A DNA stretch of 64,000 nucleotides from Paenibacillus oenotherae (GTDB taxonomy: Bacteria > Bacillota > Bacilli > Paenibacillales > Paenibacillaceae): assembly GCF_019443105.1 (NCBI RefSeq), contig NZ_JAHZIJ010000024.1, forward strand, positions 1 through 64,000, in the 5' to 3' direction. Position 1 is the first letter of the stretch. Each line of letters starts with the position of its first letter. The notes under the pieces were generated by a model. It saw nothing but the letters and a program-made list of their open reading frames with translations. It ran no database searches and was not told the DNA's origin. Of the stretch, positions 45,494 through 53,688 are shown in pieces. Made by a program: the position numbers and the translations under genes.

Positions 45494-45665
45494 CTGCTGT
45501 CCCACCTTTCCCGGCATAGTTTCATTTTCTGTTATATCGGTTATATCTCTATGGAATATGAATGCAGCACCGGTCGCAGAACCTTGCTTGACCAATCCCG
45601 GCACCTGCGGGTTCTAAACCCTGTCCTACTCCCATAGGCTAGTCTTGAGGGAGGGGATTGAAGCG

Positions 45666-45950
45666 ATGAACGATCATGCAAAAGGCCAGAAACGTCAGGA
45701 AGTCAAGATGCTTAACCGCAAGCTGCTTGAAATTACGGGCGTCATGAATGTGGAAAGCTTCGATAACGAAGAATTTCTGCTCGAAACGGAGCTCGGCTTC
45801 TTAACGATCCGCGGACATAATTTGCATATGAAGCATTTGAGTCTGGAGCAAGGTCTTGTTGCCATTGAGGGGCTCGTCCATTCACTCGCCTATTTGGACG
45901 GGAATACCGCAACGAAATCAAAGAGTTTTCTGGGGAAGCTGTTTAAGTGA
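45666..45950 (+). CDS. yabP: Sporulation protein YabP
   Basis: A 94-residue YabP/YqfC family protein (LLEITGVMNVESFDNEEFLLETELGFLTIRG). It is a sporulation protein of unknown biochemistry, made in the mother cell in B. subtilis. ATG 45666 follows GAGGGAGGGG. yabQ overlaps its stop by 4 bp (GTGA). Confidence 0.92.
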   Translation: MNDHAKGQKRQEVKMLNRKLLEITGVMNVESFDNEEFLLETELGFLTIRGHNLHMKHLSLEQGLVAIEGLVHSLAYLDGNTATKSKSFLGKLFK

Positions 45951-46585
45951 GTCTTAGTGTACAATGGTGGACGATGCTGACGATGCTGCTGTCCGGTATC
46001 GGCATGGGTGTTGTATTCGACGGCTATCGTGTCGTGTCGGACGAGCTCCGCATCAATCGCTGGTGGATTCCGGTGCTGGACTTGCTTTACTGGATCGCCG
46101 CTACGCTCATCGTTTTCCACGTGCTGTCCGCAAGTAACGAGGGCGAAGTGCGGACATATGTGTTTCTGGGGCTGCTGCTTGGAATAGCTTGTCATTACTG
46201 GCTGTTCAGCAAACTGGTGGAGAAGCTTGTACATGCGTTGATTCGGGGGCTGAGGGCGCTTATACAGTTAGTCATCACGATGTTCATGCTGCTTGTAGTC
46301 CGGCCGCTGCAGCTTCTATTTCGTCTGGCAAAACTGATTTTTGCTTTTTTGGCCGCGTTCACTATGTTCCTATTCAGAATTGTGGTACAATTGGTTCGTC
46401 CGCTCTGGCTTTTGGTGCTATTCTTGATGCGGCCGCTCTTGCGGCCTGTGGGCAATTGGCTCGGTCAATGGTTCCGCCCGCTGCTCCTGAAGTGGAGGAT
46501 CAAGGAGAGATGCCAGGCTGCTTTCCGTTATACTGCAGAGTTGTGGCGAAGATGGAAGAATAGGAAGAAGGACGATAAGAGATAG
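45947..46585 (+). CDS. yabQ: Spore cortex protein YabQ
   Basis: A 212-residue membrane protein needed for cortex formation in B. subtilis. Hydrophobic segments cover about 5-25, 42-60, 66-85 and a long stretch about 100-165. It ends in a Lys/Arg-rich cytoplasmic tail (RRWKNRKKDDKR). The start is GTG 45947 overlapping yabP. The MGVVFDGYRV block near residue 20 is typical of the family. Confidence 0.9.
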   Translation: MSLSVQWWTMLTMLLSGIGMGVVFDGYRVVSDELRINRWWIPVLDLLYWIAATLIVFHVLSASNEGEVRTYVFLGLLLGIACHYWLFSKLVEKLVHALIRGLRALIQLVITMFMLLVVRPLQLLFRLAKLIFAFLAAFTMFLFRIVVQLVRPLWLLVLFLMRPLLRPVGNWLGQWFRPLLLKWRIKERCQAAFRYTAELWRRWKNRKKDDKR

Positions 46586-46617
46586 ACTATTATCTATAAC
46601 GTCAGGAGGTCCAAGCG

Positions 46618-46929
46618 TTGATAACGTCAATCCAGACGAACAAACCAGCTGCACCATCAGGTACCAAGCGTCGGCTTAAAATTTGGCTTTTCGTTATCGC
46701 GTTGTTTATGGGCTGGGCGATATATACATTCATTACTCAGTTGGAGAGTCAAGGCCAGGCGGAGATCAAGCTTGCTGAAGTGCAGGGCAAGATCGATGTG
46801 GCCACGAAGCAGATGAATGATTTGAGGCTGCAGGTTGAGCGTCTGAACGATAAGGAATATATCGAACAGCTTGCCACGAAGGAGCAGGGTCTGGTTAAGA
46901 AAGGCGAGAAGCAGATTGTCGTTGAATAG
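46618..46929 (+). CDS. divIC: Cell-division protein DivIC (FtsB-like)
   Basis: A 103-residue bitopic protein. A basic N-terminus, one transmembrane helix (about 24-43), then an extracytoplasmic coiled coil (about 48-80, QAEIKLAEVQGKIDVATKQM...). The terminal EYIEQLATKEQGLVKKGEK is a family signature. It joins DivIB and FtsL in the division complex. The start is TTG 46618 with CAGGAGG upstream. The order yabQ-divIC-yabR-spoIIE matches B. subtilis. Confidence 0.93.
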   Translation: MITSIQTNKPAAPSGTKRRLKIWLFVIALFMGWAIYTFITQLESQGQAEIKLAEVQGKIDVATKQMNDLRLQVERLNDKEYIEQLATKEQGLVKKGEKQIVVE

Positions 46930-47067
46930 GCTTGCAATCGGGTATCCGTCTGTTGACCTTGCTTCTCTCGTTCGGTTATAATCACGTTAGTAAGCTGTAT
47001 TCTCATTTTTTTAATACTTCTGAAGCTATTAGCTTCACATAACAGTTAGGGAGGAAAATTTTCACCT

Positions 47068-47628
47068 ATGGCAATTGAAGTGGGCGCCAAGTTAGAGGGC
47101 AAAGTGACAGGCATTACGCATTTCGGAGCATTCGTCGATTTGTCGGGAGGTGTCACAGGGCTCGTTCACATCTCAGAAATTGCCGATAATTACGTCAAGG
47201 ATGTTAAAGACCATTTGAAGCTGGACGATGTTGTCACAGTGAAGGTCATTAATGTGGATAAAGACGGGAAAATCGGACTTTCGATTAAACAGGCAATAGA
47301 CCGGCCGGAGGGTTCTGTTCCACCTCAACGCGAACGCGGACCAGGTGGCGGTGGTGGAGGCTTCAATCGCGGACCAGGTGGCGGCGGTGGAGGCGGAAGC
47401 TTTAATCGTGGACCAGGCGGCGGTGGTGGTGGCTTTAACCGCGGACCAGGTGGCGGAGGCGGTGGAGGCGGACGGCCTTTCAAGCAGTCATCCGGCAAAC
47501 CATCTTACGGCAAGCCAACATTCGAGGACAAAATGTCCCGCTTCCTGAAGGATAGTGAGGAGCGTATCTCTTCTCTGAAGAAGAATACAGAATCCAAACG
47601 CGGCGGCCGCGGAGCCAAGCGCGACTAA
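47068..47628 (+). CDS. yabR: S1 RNA-binding protein YabR with glycine-rich arrays
   Basis: A 186-residue protein. Residues 1-75 are an S1 domain (GAKLEGKVTGITHFGAFVDL, HISEIADNYVKDV, DGKIGLSIKQA). Residues about 90-140 hold four repeats of the form RGPGG-G(3-5)-FNRGP, longer than the middle part of B. subtilis YabR (128 aa in total). A basic tail follows. The Gly/Arg/Phe pattern resembles RGG-type RNA-binding or phase-separating tails. AGGGAGGAAAA is upstream. Confidence 0.9.
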   Translation: MAIEVGAKLEGKVTGITHFGAFVDLSGGVTGLVHISEIADNYVKDVKDHLKLDDVVTVKVINVDKDGKIGLSIKQAIDRPEGSVPPQRERGPGGGGGGFNRGPGGGGGGGSFNRGPGGGGGGFNRGPGGGGGGGGRPFKQSSGKPSYGKPTFEDKMSRFLKDSEERISSLKKNTESKRGGRGAKRD

Positions 47629-47645
47629 TCTCATAGGTGACTTGC

Positions 47646-47675
47646 AGGCAGAGCCTTAATGGCTCTGCCTTTTTT
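47646..47675 (+). terminator. yabR terminator
   Basis: AGGCAGAGCC and GGCTCTGCCT form a 10-bp stem with a 5-nt loop and TTTTT. The next 300 bp before the spoIIE promoter show no gene; the tRNA genes that lie here in B. subtilis are absent. Confidence 0.9.
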
Positions 47676-47944
47676 GGCATTTCCGGCGATTATTCATTTC
47701 TCTCGGCAGCTTGCCTGCCACTTATGCTCCTGAACCCGCAAGTATTCCTCCGTCTATCAAAAACTTTTCCCGTGTTCTCCACCAATCCCGACAGGTTCGG
47801 ACGGCGTTTAGCCCCCATCGCGAGCTTCCATCATAACGGTTTTTGTTGAAGATTATACAGATTACCCCCGTTAGGCAATGATCAAAGCCGCGCTATGTAT
47901 GCGTTTGCTGCAGCGGTGCCAGCCGAGGCGGGAAGAGGCGATTT

Positions 47945-48010
47945 TGTCGGAAAAAACTTTTGGAATGACAACGCTTTCTGACAAACTTCATAGAAATCAG
48001 CTCCTATAAT
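47945..48010 (+). promoter_or_regulatory. Spo0A-activated SigA promoter of spoIIE
   Basis: CTGACA (978-983) and TATAAT (48005-48010) are 21 bp apart, the unusual spacing known from Spo0A-activated spoIIE and spoIIG promoters. A 0A-like box TGTCGGA lies at 47945-47951, and TTCTGACA overlaps the -35. Confidence 0.75.
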
Positions 48011-48047
48011 AAGAGACACCAATAAGGGAAAAGGCGGTGTCTTAACA

Positions 48048-50543
48048 ATGATGGAGAAACAGAATGTGGTGATGTTCCCGGGTGTTCAGCGGACAAGCCT
48101 CGTGCAGGCAGCAGTTCGCAAAGGGATGAATTGGGCGATGGCGCGCCGCGCCTTTCAGATGATTTCCTCCAGAAAATGGACATTCGTGCTCATGGCAGTT
48201 GGCTTTCTGCTGGGCCGTGCGGTTATTCTGGAATCGCTTGCGCCTTTCGCCGTCTCTTACTTCGCTGTTATCTATTTTCTTAGACATGATGCCCATCGTT
48301 CGGTCGCGCTGTCAATCGTCGCCGGCAGCTGCCTGGCCATAACGGCGGAGCCGCTATGGATCGCTGTGGAGCTGGCTGTAATGTACCTGTTGCTAAAGGG
48401 ATTGGAAGCTTATGAACGCTCGGAGCTGTCTTATGCCCCTATGCTTGTATTTATCTCGATGCTGCTCGTTAGGCTGTTCGGCGTTGTAATAGCTGATGCA
48501 CTGGGCTGGTATGAGCTGATGATGGTTGGGGTTGAGGCGGCATTAGGCTTCGTCCTGACGCTAGTATTCGTGCAGGCGATTCCTGTACTCACTATGACGA
48601 AGAAGACGTCTGCGCTTAAGAATGAGGAAATTATCTGTCTCATGATTCTGCTGGCTTCTGTGATGACTGGAGCGGTTGGCTGGGCTGTATATGGCTTGTC
48701 CGTTGAACATATCATGTCGCGGTATATGCTGCTTCTATTCGCATTTGTAGGGGGAGCGCCGCTCGGCGCATCGGTCGGGGTTGTGGCAGGACTCATCCTC
48801 AGCCTCGCGGATTTCAATGCGGTCGTACAAATGAGCCTGCTCGCTTTTGCCGGCTTGCTGGCCGGTCTGCTTCGCGAAGGGGGCAAAATGGCGGTTGCAT
48901 TCGGGATGCTGCTCGGCTCTGCTATTCTCTCTATTTATGTCGGCAGCCAGGGAGATGTGATGGCCTCAACATGGGAATCCGTCGTTGCTGCAAGCTTATT
49001 CCTGATAACACCGCGCACCATCGTCCGCACGATTGCCAAGTATGTGCCCGGCACAACAGAGCATGTGAAATCACAGCATGAATACGCTAGGCGTGTGCGG
49101 GATGTAACGGCCCAGCGTGTAGCGCAATTCTCTGAAGTATTCCGGCAGCTCTCACGCAGCTTCGGGCAGGTGAATACGGTCAATGAGAGCGTCAAGCGCG
49201 AAGAGACGGTTGGTCATTTCATGAATGCGGCAGCGGAGAAGATCTGCAGCTCCTGCCATCGCAAGGAGTTATGCTGGGAAGGGAAATTTTACGATACGTA
49301 CAAGATGATGACCCATATGATGACAGCCGTTGAGGAAGGGAGAAGAATCGGGCAGAAGGAGGGGCCTAAGGAGTGGCGGGTGCATTGCATGAAATCCCAG
49401 CAGGTGTTTGATGTAATGGGCCAGCAGTATGAATTGTACAAGCATGATCAGCTGTGGAGGAAGCAGCTTAACGATTCCCGCCAGCTTGTCGCGGAGCAGC
49501 TGTCCGGTGTATCGCAGGTTATGGAGGATTTGGCGCGCGAGATTCAGCGGGAAGGACAGCAGCTGCATTTGCAGGAGGAACAGATCCGGGAGGCGCTGGA
49601 AGGGCTCGGTTTATCAATACAGGGTATTGATGTCGTGAATCTGGAGGAGGGCAATGTCGAGATTGAAGTGTTCCATACGTTCGGAAGGGGATACGATGAA
49701 TGCCGCAAAATTATTGCGCCGCTGCTGACGGATATACTGGGAGAGCCAATCGCTGTTATGTCAGAGAGGTATCCGGAGAAAAGCGGTGAGCCTGCGCTTG
49801 TTATATTCGGCTCCGCCAAAGCCTACGAGGTAGAGACTGGTGTTGCCGGTGTTGCCAAGGGAGGCGATCTGTTATCGGGCGACAGCTTCAGTACCGTGGA
49901 GCTGGGCAATGGCAAATTCGCCGTTGCGATCAGCGATGGGATGGGCAATGGGGAGCGGGCGAAGCTTGAGAGCAGCACGGCGCTCACCATCTTGCAGCAG
50001 CTGCTGCAATCGGGTATGGATGAGAAGCTGGCGATCAAATCGGTTAATTCCGTGCTGCTGCTTCGTTCCTCTGATGAAGTGTTCGCCACTGTCGATGTGG
50101 CGTTGATCGATATGTACACGGCGAAGACGACATTCATGAAGATTGGTTCAACGCCAAGCTTTATCAAGCGGGGGACAGAGGTCATCTCGATATCGGCCAA
50201 TAACCTGCCGGTCGGCATTCTGCAGGAGATCGACGTCGATCTTATTCGCGTACAGCTCCAGCCTGGCGATACTTTAATTATGATGACGGACGGAATCTAT
50301 GATGCGCCTGGCCATGCGGCCAATAAAGAAATGTGGATGAAGCGGGTCATTCAGGAGATCAGCAGCGATAATCCGCAAGAAATCGCCGATGCGCTGCTGG
50401 AGACCGTTGTGCGCTATCATAAAGGCGACATTATCGATGATATGACCGTAGTTGTGGCCAGAGTGGACAAGCATCAGCCGGAATGGGCGACCTTCCGCTG
50501 GCCCGGCATATCCAAGCTTGAGCGTCCAAGGACGGTGAGCTAG
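48048..50543 (+). CDS. spoIIE: Stage II sporulation protein E
   Basis: An 831-residue membrane phosphatase. The N-terminal third holds about ten hydrophobic segments (about 40-330). The central region mediates FtsZ binding and oligomerisation. The C-terminal PP2C domain (about 590-805) has VAISDGMGNG and MMTDGIYDAPG with the metal-binding Asp residues. It dephosphorylates SpoIIAA to activate SigF in the forespore. AAAAGGCGG lies 14 bp before ATG 48048; ATG 48051 is possible. Confidence 0.96.
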   Translation: MMEKQNVVMFPGVQRTSLVQAAVRKGMNWAMARRAFQMISSRKWTFVLMAVGFLLGRAVILESLAPFAVSYFAVIYFLRHDAHRSVALSIVAGSCLAITAEPLWIAVELAVMYLLLKGLEAYERSELSYAPMLVFISMLLVRLFGVVIADALGWYELMMVGVEAALGFVLTLVFVQAIPVLTMTKKTSALKNEEIICLMILLASVMTGAVGWAVYGLSVEHIMSRYMLLLFAFVGGAPLGASVGVVAGLILSLADFNAVVQMSLLAFAGLLAGLLREGGKMAVAFGMLLGSAILSIYVGSQGDVMASTWESVVAASLFLITPRTIVRTIAKYVPGTTEHVKSQHEYARRVRDVTAQRVAQFSEVFRQLSRSFGQVNTVNESVKREETVGHFMNAAAEKICSSCHRKELCWEGKFYDTYKMMTHMMTAVEEGRRIGQKEGPKEWRVHCMKSQQVFDVMGQQYELYKHDQLWRKQLNDSRQLVAEQLSGVSQVMEDLAREIQREGQQLHLQEEQIREALEGLGLSIQGIDVVNLEEGNVEIEVFHTFGRGYDECRKIIAPLLTDILGEPIAVMSERYPEKSGEPALVIFGSAKAYEVETGVAGVAKGGDLLSGDSFSTVELGNGKFAVAISDGMGNGERAKLESSTALTILQQLLQSGMDEKLAIKSVNSVLLLRSSDEVFATVDVALIDMYTAKTTFMKIGSTPSFIKRGTEVISISANNLPVGILQEIDVDLIRVQLQPGDTLIMMTDGIYDAPGHAANKEMWMKRVIQEISSDNPQEIADALLETVVRYHKGDIIDDMTVVVARVDKHQPEWATFRWPGISKLERPRTVS

Positions 50544-50600
50544 CCTGCTCATGTGGGGCGTCATTGAACGGGAGATAGCCGCTGACAAATAAGATGCGGG

Positions 50601-50638
50601 TGCTCGGAAACACTTACGTGGTGTTTTCGGGCATTTTT
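50601..50638 (+). terminator. spoIIE terminator
   Basis: TGCTCGGAAACAC (601-613) pairs with GTGTTTTCGGGCA (621-633) with G-U pairs, followed by TTTTTATT. Confidence 0.82.
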
Positions 50639-50697
50639 ATTATATGTCTCAGCCGCTGCCGTATCTCAGACACTGACCCTTACGCTGGGCGCGGTTG

Positions 50698-51168
50698 TCA
50701 GCACAGTTTCCCACCCATTTCTTCAAACCACTCGTCAAAAATATGATCGGCCGTTTTCACTGGATCGTGGGTATACTTGCTCTCGTAACAGTACGTAGCG
50801 ATTAATTTATTTTTAGAGACATCATAAATCAGTTTCATTTCTGCAGGCATTTCTCTGTTATATTTTTTGCATAGTTCTTTTATTGCGCGAATATTTTCAT
50901 TACAGATATTGAGCACTGCGTTCTGCCTATCTCTAGAAACATTATATAGGTGATAGGAGTGGCTAACTGCGTTTTGAATCGCATTATTCACCTTGTGTTT
51001 TTCAACGATACAATTATTTATTTTGTAAAATACATCTGAACTAATTAATCCGTATTCATTTGAAGCATATATAAATATCATATCTGCCTTATTGTTTACA
51101 TAATCCATACAAATCGAGACCATATCTGCTTGCAATTCCGAGAAATAATCTTCAAAGATCTTTGCCAT
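50698..51168 (-). CDS. Probable immunity protein of the YezG/DUF600 type
   Basis: A 156-residue acidic cytoplasmic protein. The order AKIFEDYFSELQADMV, MIFIYASNEYG, MKLIYDVSKNKL and FDEWFEEM resembles YezG-type (DUF600) antitoxins that pair with LXG-type or related polymorphic toxins. I chose ATG 51168, 5 bp behind AAAGGGGG; the frame upstream overlaps the neighbour. The gene is much richer in A+T than its surroundings, which suggests acquisition. The match is by eye, so moderate. Confidence 0.6.
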   Translation of the reverse strand: MAKIFEDYFSELQADMVSICMDYVNNKADMIFIYASNEYGLISSDVFYKINNCIVEKHKVNNAIQNAVSHSYHLYNVSRDRQNAVLNICNENIRAIKELCKKYNREMPAEMKLIYDVSKNKLIATYCYESKYTHDPVKTADHIFDEWFEEMGGKLC

Positions 51169-51199
51169 AGTGCCCCCTTTAATGGATCCCTTCAAAGCT

Positions 51200-51754
51200 C
51201 TAATCGTACGATCTGCCGATCCCAGTACCATCCTTTGATTTCGCAATCTGCTTATTCGCAACGATTCTCATGGCCTCATCCAGAGTGACATTGATAGAAA
51301 TAGTGGCTCCGTTGCTTCGGGCCGTCGAAGCGAGCGCGCTAGCGGCATTCATTGCGGCCTTATCGCCGATCTTCTGGGCGTTGTCATAGTCGAGTTTAGC
51401 TCTTAGAATCTGTTCATTAGGAGAAAGCCGGGTCGGCAAGGCAATTGCAGCTTTGCCACTGTTTATACTGTCGTCTTTGATCCGATTAGCTGAATAAACG
51501 AACCCGGCGCTTGATGATGCCGACACTGGAGCAGGCTTGGCCGTGGCTTTGGATGGCGATAATATATTGGAGATCTGTGGCGCGGCTACAAGCATACTGG
51601 CTGCGGCGGCGGAGATTGTTACTATGTCTTTCTTAGCAATGGCTGGTGGCGCAACGGCAGCCGTTGCTGCCGTATTTGGCACCGGCTTATGGCTGGATAG
51701 GTTACTGCTGAAGTTGTAACTGTTGTTTTCCAAACTGGGAAATATAAAAGGCAT
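51200..51754 (-). CDS. Possible effector or truncated toxin, partner of the immunity-like gene
   Basis: A 184-residue protein: Ser/Asn-rich N-terminus (PFIFPSLENNSYNFSSNLSS), an Ala-rich hydrophobic stretch (about 30-60), a helical segment (RAKLDYDNAQKIGDKAAMNAASALAS, given here in part, about 117-142), and a short end. No nuclease motif is visible, so it could be an exported carrier, a remnant, or a toxin of unknown kind. The start has AAGGAAAGGG upstream. It stops 31 bp before the immunity-like gene on the same strand. Confidence 0.5.
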   Translation of the reverse strand: MPFIFPSLENNSYNFSSNLSSHKPVPNTAATAAVAPPAIAKKDIVTISAAAASMLVAAPQISNILSPSKATAKPAPVSASSSAGFVYSANRIKDDSINSGKAAIALPTRLSPNEQILRAKLDYDNAQKIGDKAAMNAASALASTARSNGATISINVTLDEAMRIVANKQIAKSKDGTGIGRSYD

Positions 51755-52020
51755 AGTGGCGACCCTTTCCTTCTAATAAATGGTTGTCATACTATATTTA
51801 AAGCAGAATCTACTTTGTGTAAATAGCGAATCTTGTCGATTATTGTCGAAATAATGATTATTGAACATTAAAATATTATAATTTTTTTAATTTATTAATA
51901 GATATAATTATCCCAAATATCCAAGCCCGCAAACCTCCCTGAGGTTATATCCTTTCAAATGTGGGCACGATGGTAGGGAGACTACTATCGGTAGATTCCA
52001 CCACTTGGGAGGTATGAATC

Positions 52021-52746
52021 GTGAATCAAATATTACTGATTACAGACGGCTGCTCCAATGTCGGCATCAGCCCGGTTGTGGCGGCGGCCCAAGCATATGC
52101 GGAGGGCATTACGGTCAATGTTGTCGGAGTTGTGGATCAAGGAGATCTTGGTGAATTTGGATCAGCTGAGATTGAAGAGATCGCCCGGGCGGGCGGCGGT
52201 CTGAGCCGTCTTGCGCATACGAAGCAACTGTCGCAGACAGTGCAGATGCTGACACGCAAAACGGTGGCGCAAACGATTCAGCATGCCGTTCAACGGGAGT
52301 TAAAGCAGGTGTTTGGTTCGTCATCAATCGAGTCGCTGCCGCCTGATAAGCGCGGGGAGGTCGTGCGCGTCATTGATGAACTGGGGGAAACAAGCAAGCT
52401 GCGTGTCGCGCTGCTGATCGATGCGAGCGCAAGCATGAAGCCTAAGCTTCAGGCAGTCGAAGAAGCGATTCGCGATCTGGTGCTGAGCCTGCAAGCCAGA
52501 CAGGGCAGCAGCGAGATTGCGGTATTCCATTTTCCAGGCACGGCTTATGGCGAGGATTGCATGCTTGATCTGGATTGGACGAGCAATGTGAACGGGATGA
52601 CGTCATTATTTCCGCGTTTGCAGATGCGCGGGACGACGCCGACAGGTCCGGCGCTGATGGGGGTCATTGATTTTTACCGAAAAGCCGATTATGGTAGTAG
52701 GAAGAATGACGGAACGGACGGGATGATGAGTGACTACGTCGTTTGA
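52021..52746 (+). CDS. yabS: VWA-domain protein YabS
   Basis: A 241-residue protein with a von Willebrand A domain in its second half: ALLIDASASMKPK (the DxSxS metal site) and RGTTPTGPAL. A related strand-helix start (QILLITDGCSNVG) covers the first half. The function in sporulating bacilli is unknown. The start is GTG 52021 behind GGGAGG. It overlaps the kinase gene yabT by 17 bp. About 170 bp of A+T-rich DNA lie upstream, between it and the accessory pair. Confidence 0.88.
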   Translation: MNQILLITDGCSNVGISPVVAAAQAYAEGITVNVVGVVDQGDLGEFGSAEIEEIARAGGGLSRLAHTKQLSQTVQMLTRKTVAQTIQHAVQRELKQVFGSSSIESLPPDKRGEVVRVIDELGETSKLRVALLIDASASMKPKLQAVEEAIRDLVLSLQARQGSSEIAVFHFPGTAYGEDCMLDLDWTSNVNGMTSLFPRLQMRGTTPTGPALMGVIDFYRKADYGSRKNDGTDGMMSDYVV

Positions 52747-53659
52747 ATGGAGCCTGCCCCGCGGCACGGTCGTGAAGGGCAAGTGGAAGCAGGGCAGCTA
52801 TAGAGTAGAACGGCTGCTTGGTGAAGGAGCTAATGGAAAAGTATTCCTCGTAGAACGGAATCGAGGCTGGTATGCGCTGAAAATTGGTGCTGATGCGGTC
52901 GATTTACAGTCAGAGGTTAACGTACTGCAGTCGATTGCGAAGCAGCAGCGCGGATCGCGGACGGAAGCATTCCTTGTCGATGTCGATGATTTGCGGGGCA
53001 TGGACGGGAAGGACTACCCTTTCTATGTCATGCGGTATATTCGGGGAGCTACGCTCTCCGAATATTTGGCGCGTCATGGCATGGACTGGTTCCCGGTTGT
53101 GGGCTACAGCTTGCTTGGCAAGCTTGGCGAGCTTCACGAGGCAGGATGGATATTCGGCGACCTTAAGGTGGAGAATGTAATGGTTGCCGATTACGGACGT
53201 GTCGATCTGGTCGACTATGGAGGCGTCACCGCTGCTGGCAAGGGTGTGCGGCAATTCACGGAGATTTATGACCGTGGATATTGGAATGCCGGCACGCGTA
53301 TCGCTGAGCCGGGCTACGATCTGTTCTCTTTCGCCGTACTTTGTATCCAATTGCATGACAGCCGCAGATTAGCTAATTTGATCGGGGCGATGCTTCCGCA
53401 GATGCGGACACCTGACGAGCTGCTGCGCCTTGCAGGAACGATCCCGGCGCTCAAGCCGTTAGGCGGCTGGCTGCGCAAGGCACTGTACGGCGAATTCAGC
53501 AGCTCGCGCGAAGCGGCGGCGGCTTGGCAGCAGTGGATGCACCGTCCCGGGACCAAGCGCTCCTCGGCCCCAACGCCTGGATGGCTGAAGGGTTTGTTTG
53601 TCGGATCGGCTGCTCTGCTCGCGACAACGATCTACTGGCTGCTGCAGAATGGGTTATAG
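52730..53659 (+). CDS. yabT: Ser/Thr protein kinase YabT
   Basis: A 309-residue Hanks-type kinase. GEGANGKVFLV is the Gly-rich loop, YALKI holds the ATP-binding Lys, FGDLKVENVM is the catalytic loop with Asp and Asn (Arg of HRD is absent, a non-RD kinase), and VDYGG replaces DFG. One C-terminal transmembrane segment (about 285-305) anchors it. In B. subtilis YabT is a forespore kinase phosphorylating RecA, AbrB and others; abrB lies in this window. The start is GTG 52730 overlapping yabS. Confidence 0.92.
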   Translation: MTTSFEWSLPRGTVVKGKWKQGSYRVERLLGEGANGKVFLVERNRGWYALKIGADAVDLQSEVNVLQSIAKQQRGSRTEAFLVDVDDLRGMDGKDYPFYVMRYIRGATLSEYLARHGMDWFPVVGYSLLGKLGELHEAGWIFGDLKVENVMVADYGRVDLVDYGGVTAAGKGVRQFTEIYDRGYWNAGTRIAEPGYDLFSFAVLCIQLHDSRRLANLIGAMLPQMRTPDELLRLAGTIPALKPLGGWLRKALYGEFSSSREAAAAWQQWMHRPGTKRSSAPTPGWLKGLFVGSAALLATTIYWLLQNGL

Positions 53660-53688
53660 CGGCACCAATTGGAGAGGGATGTACATAT

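Noticed and set aside
47676-47944. tRNA genes expected between yabR and spoIIE by comparison with B. subtilis
   Set aside because: No cloverleaf, T-loop (GGTTCAAATCC-like) or CCA end was found in this interval.
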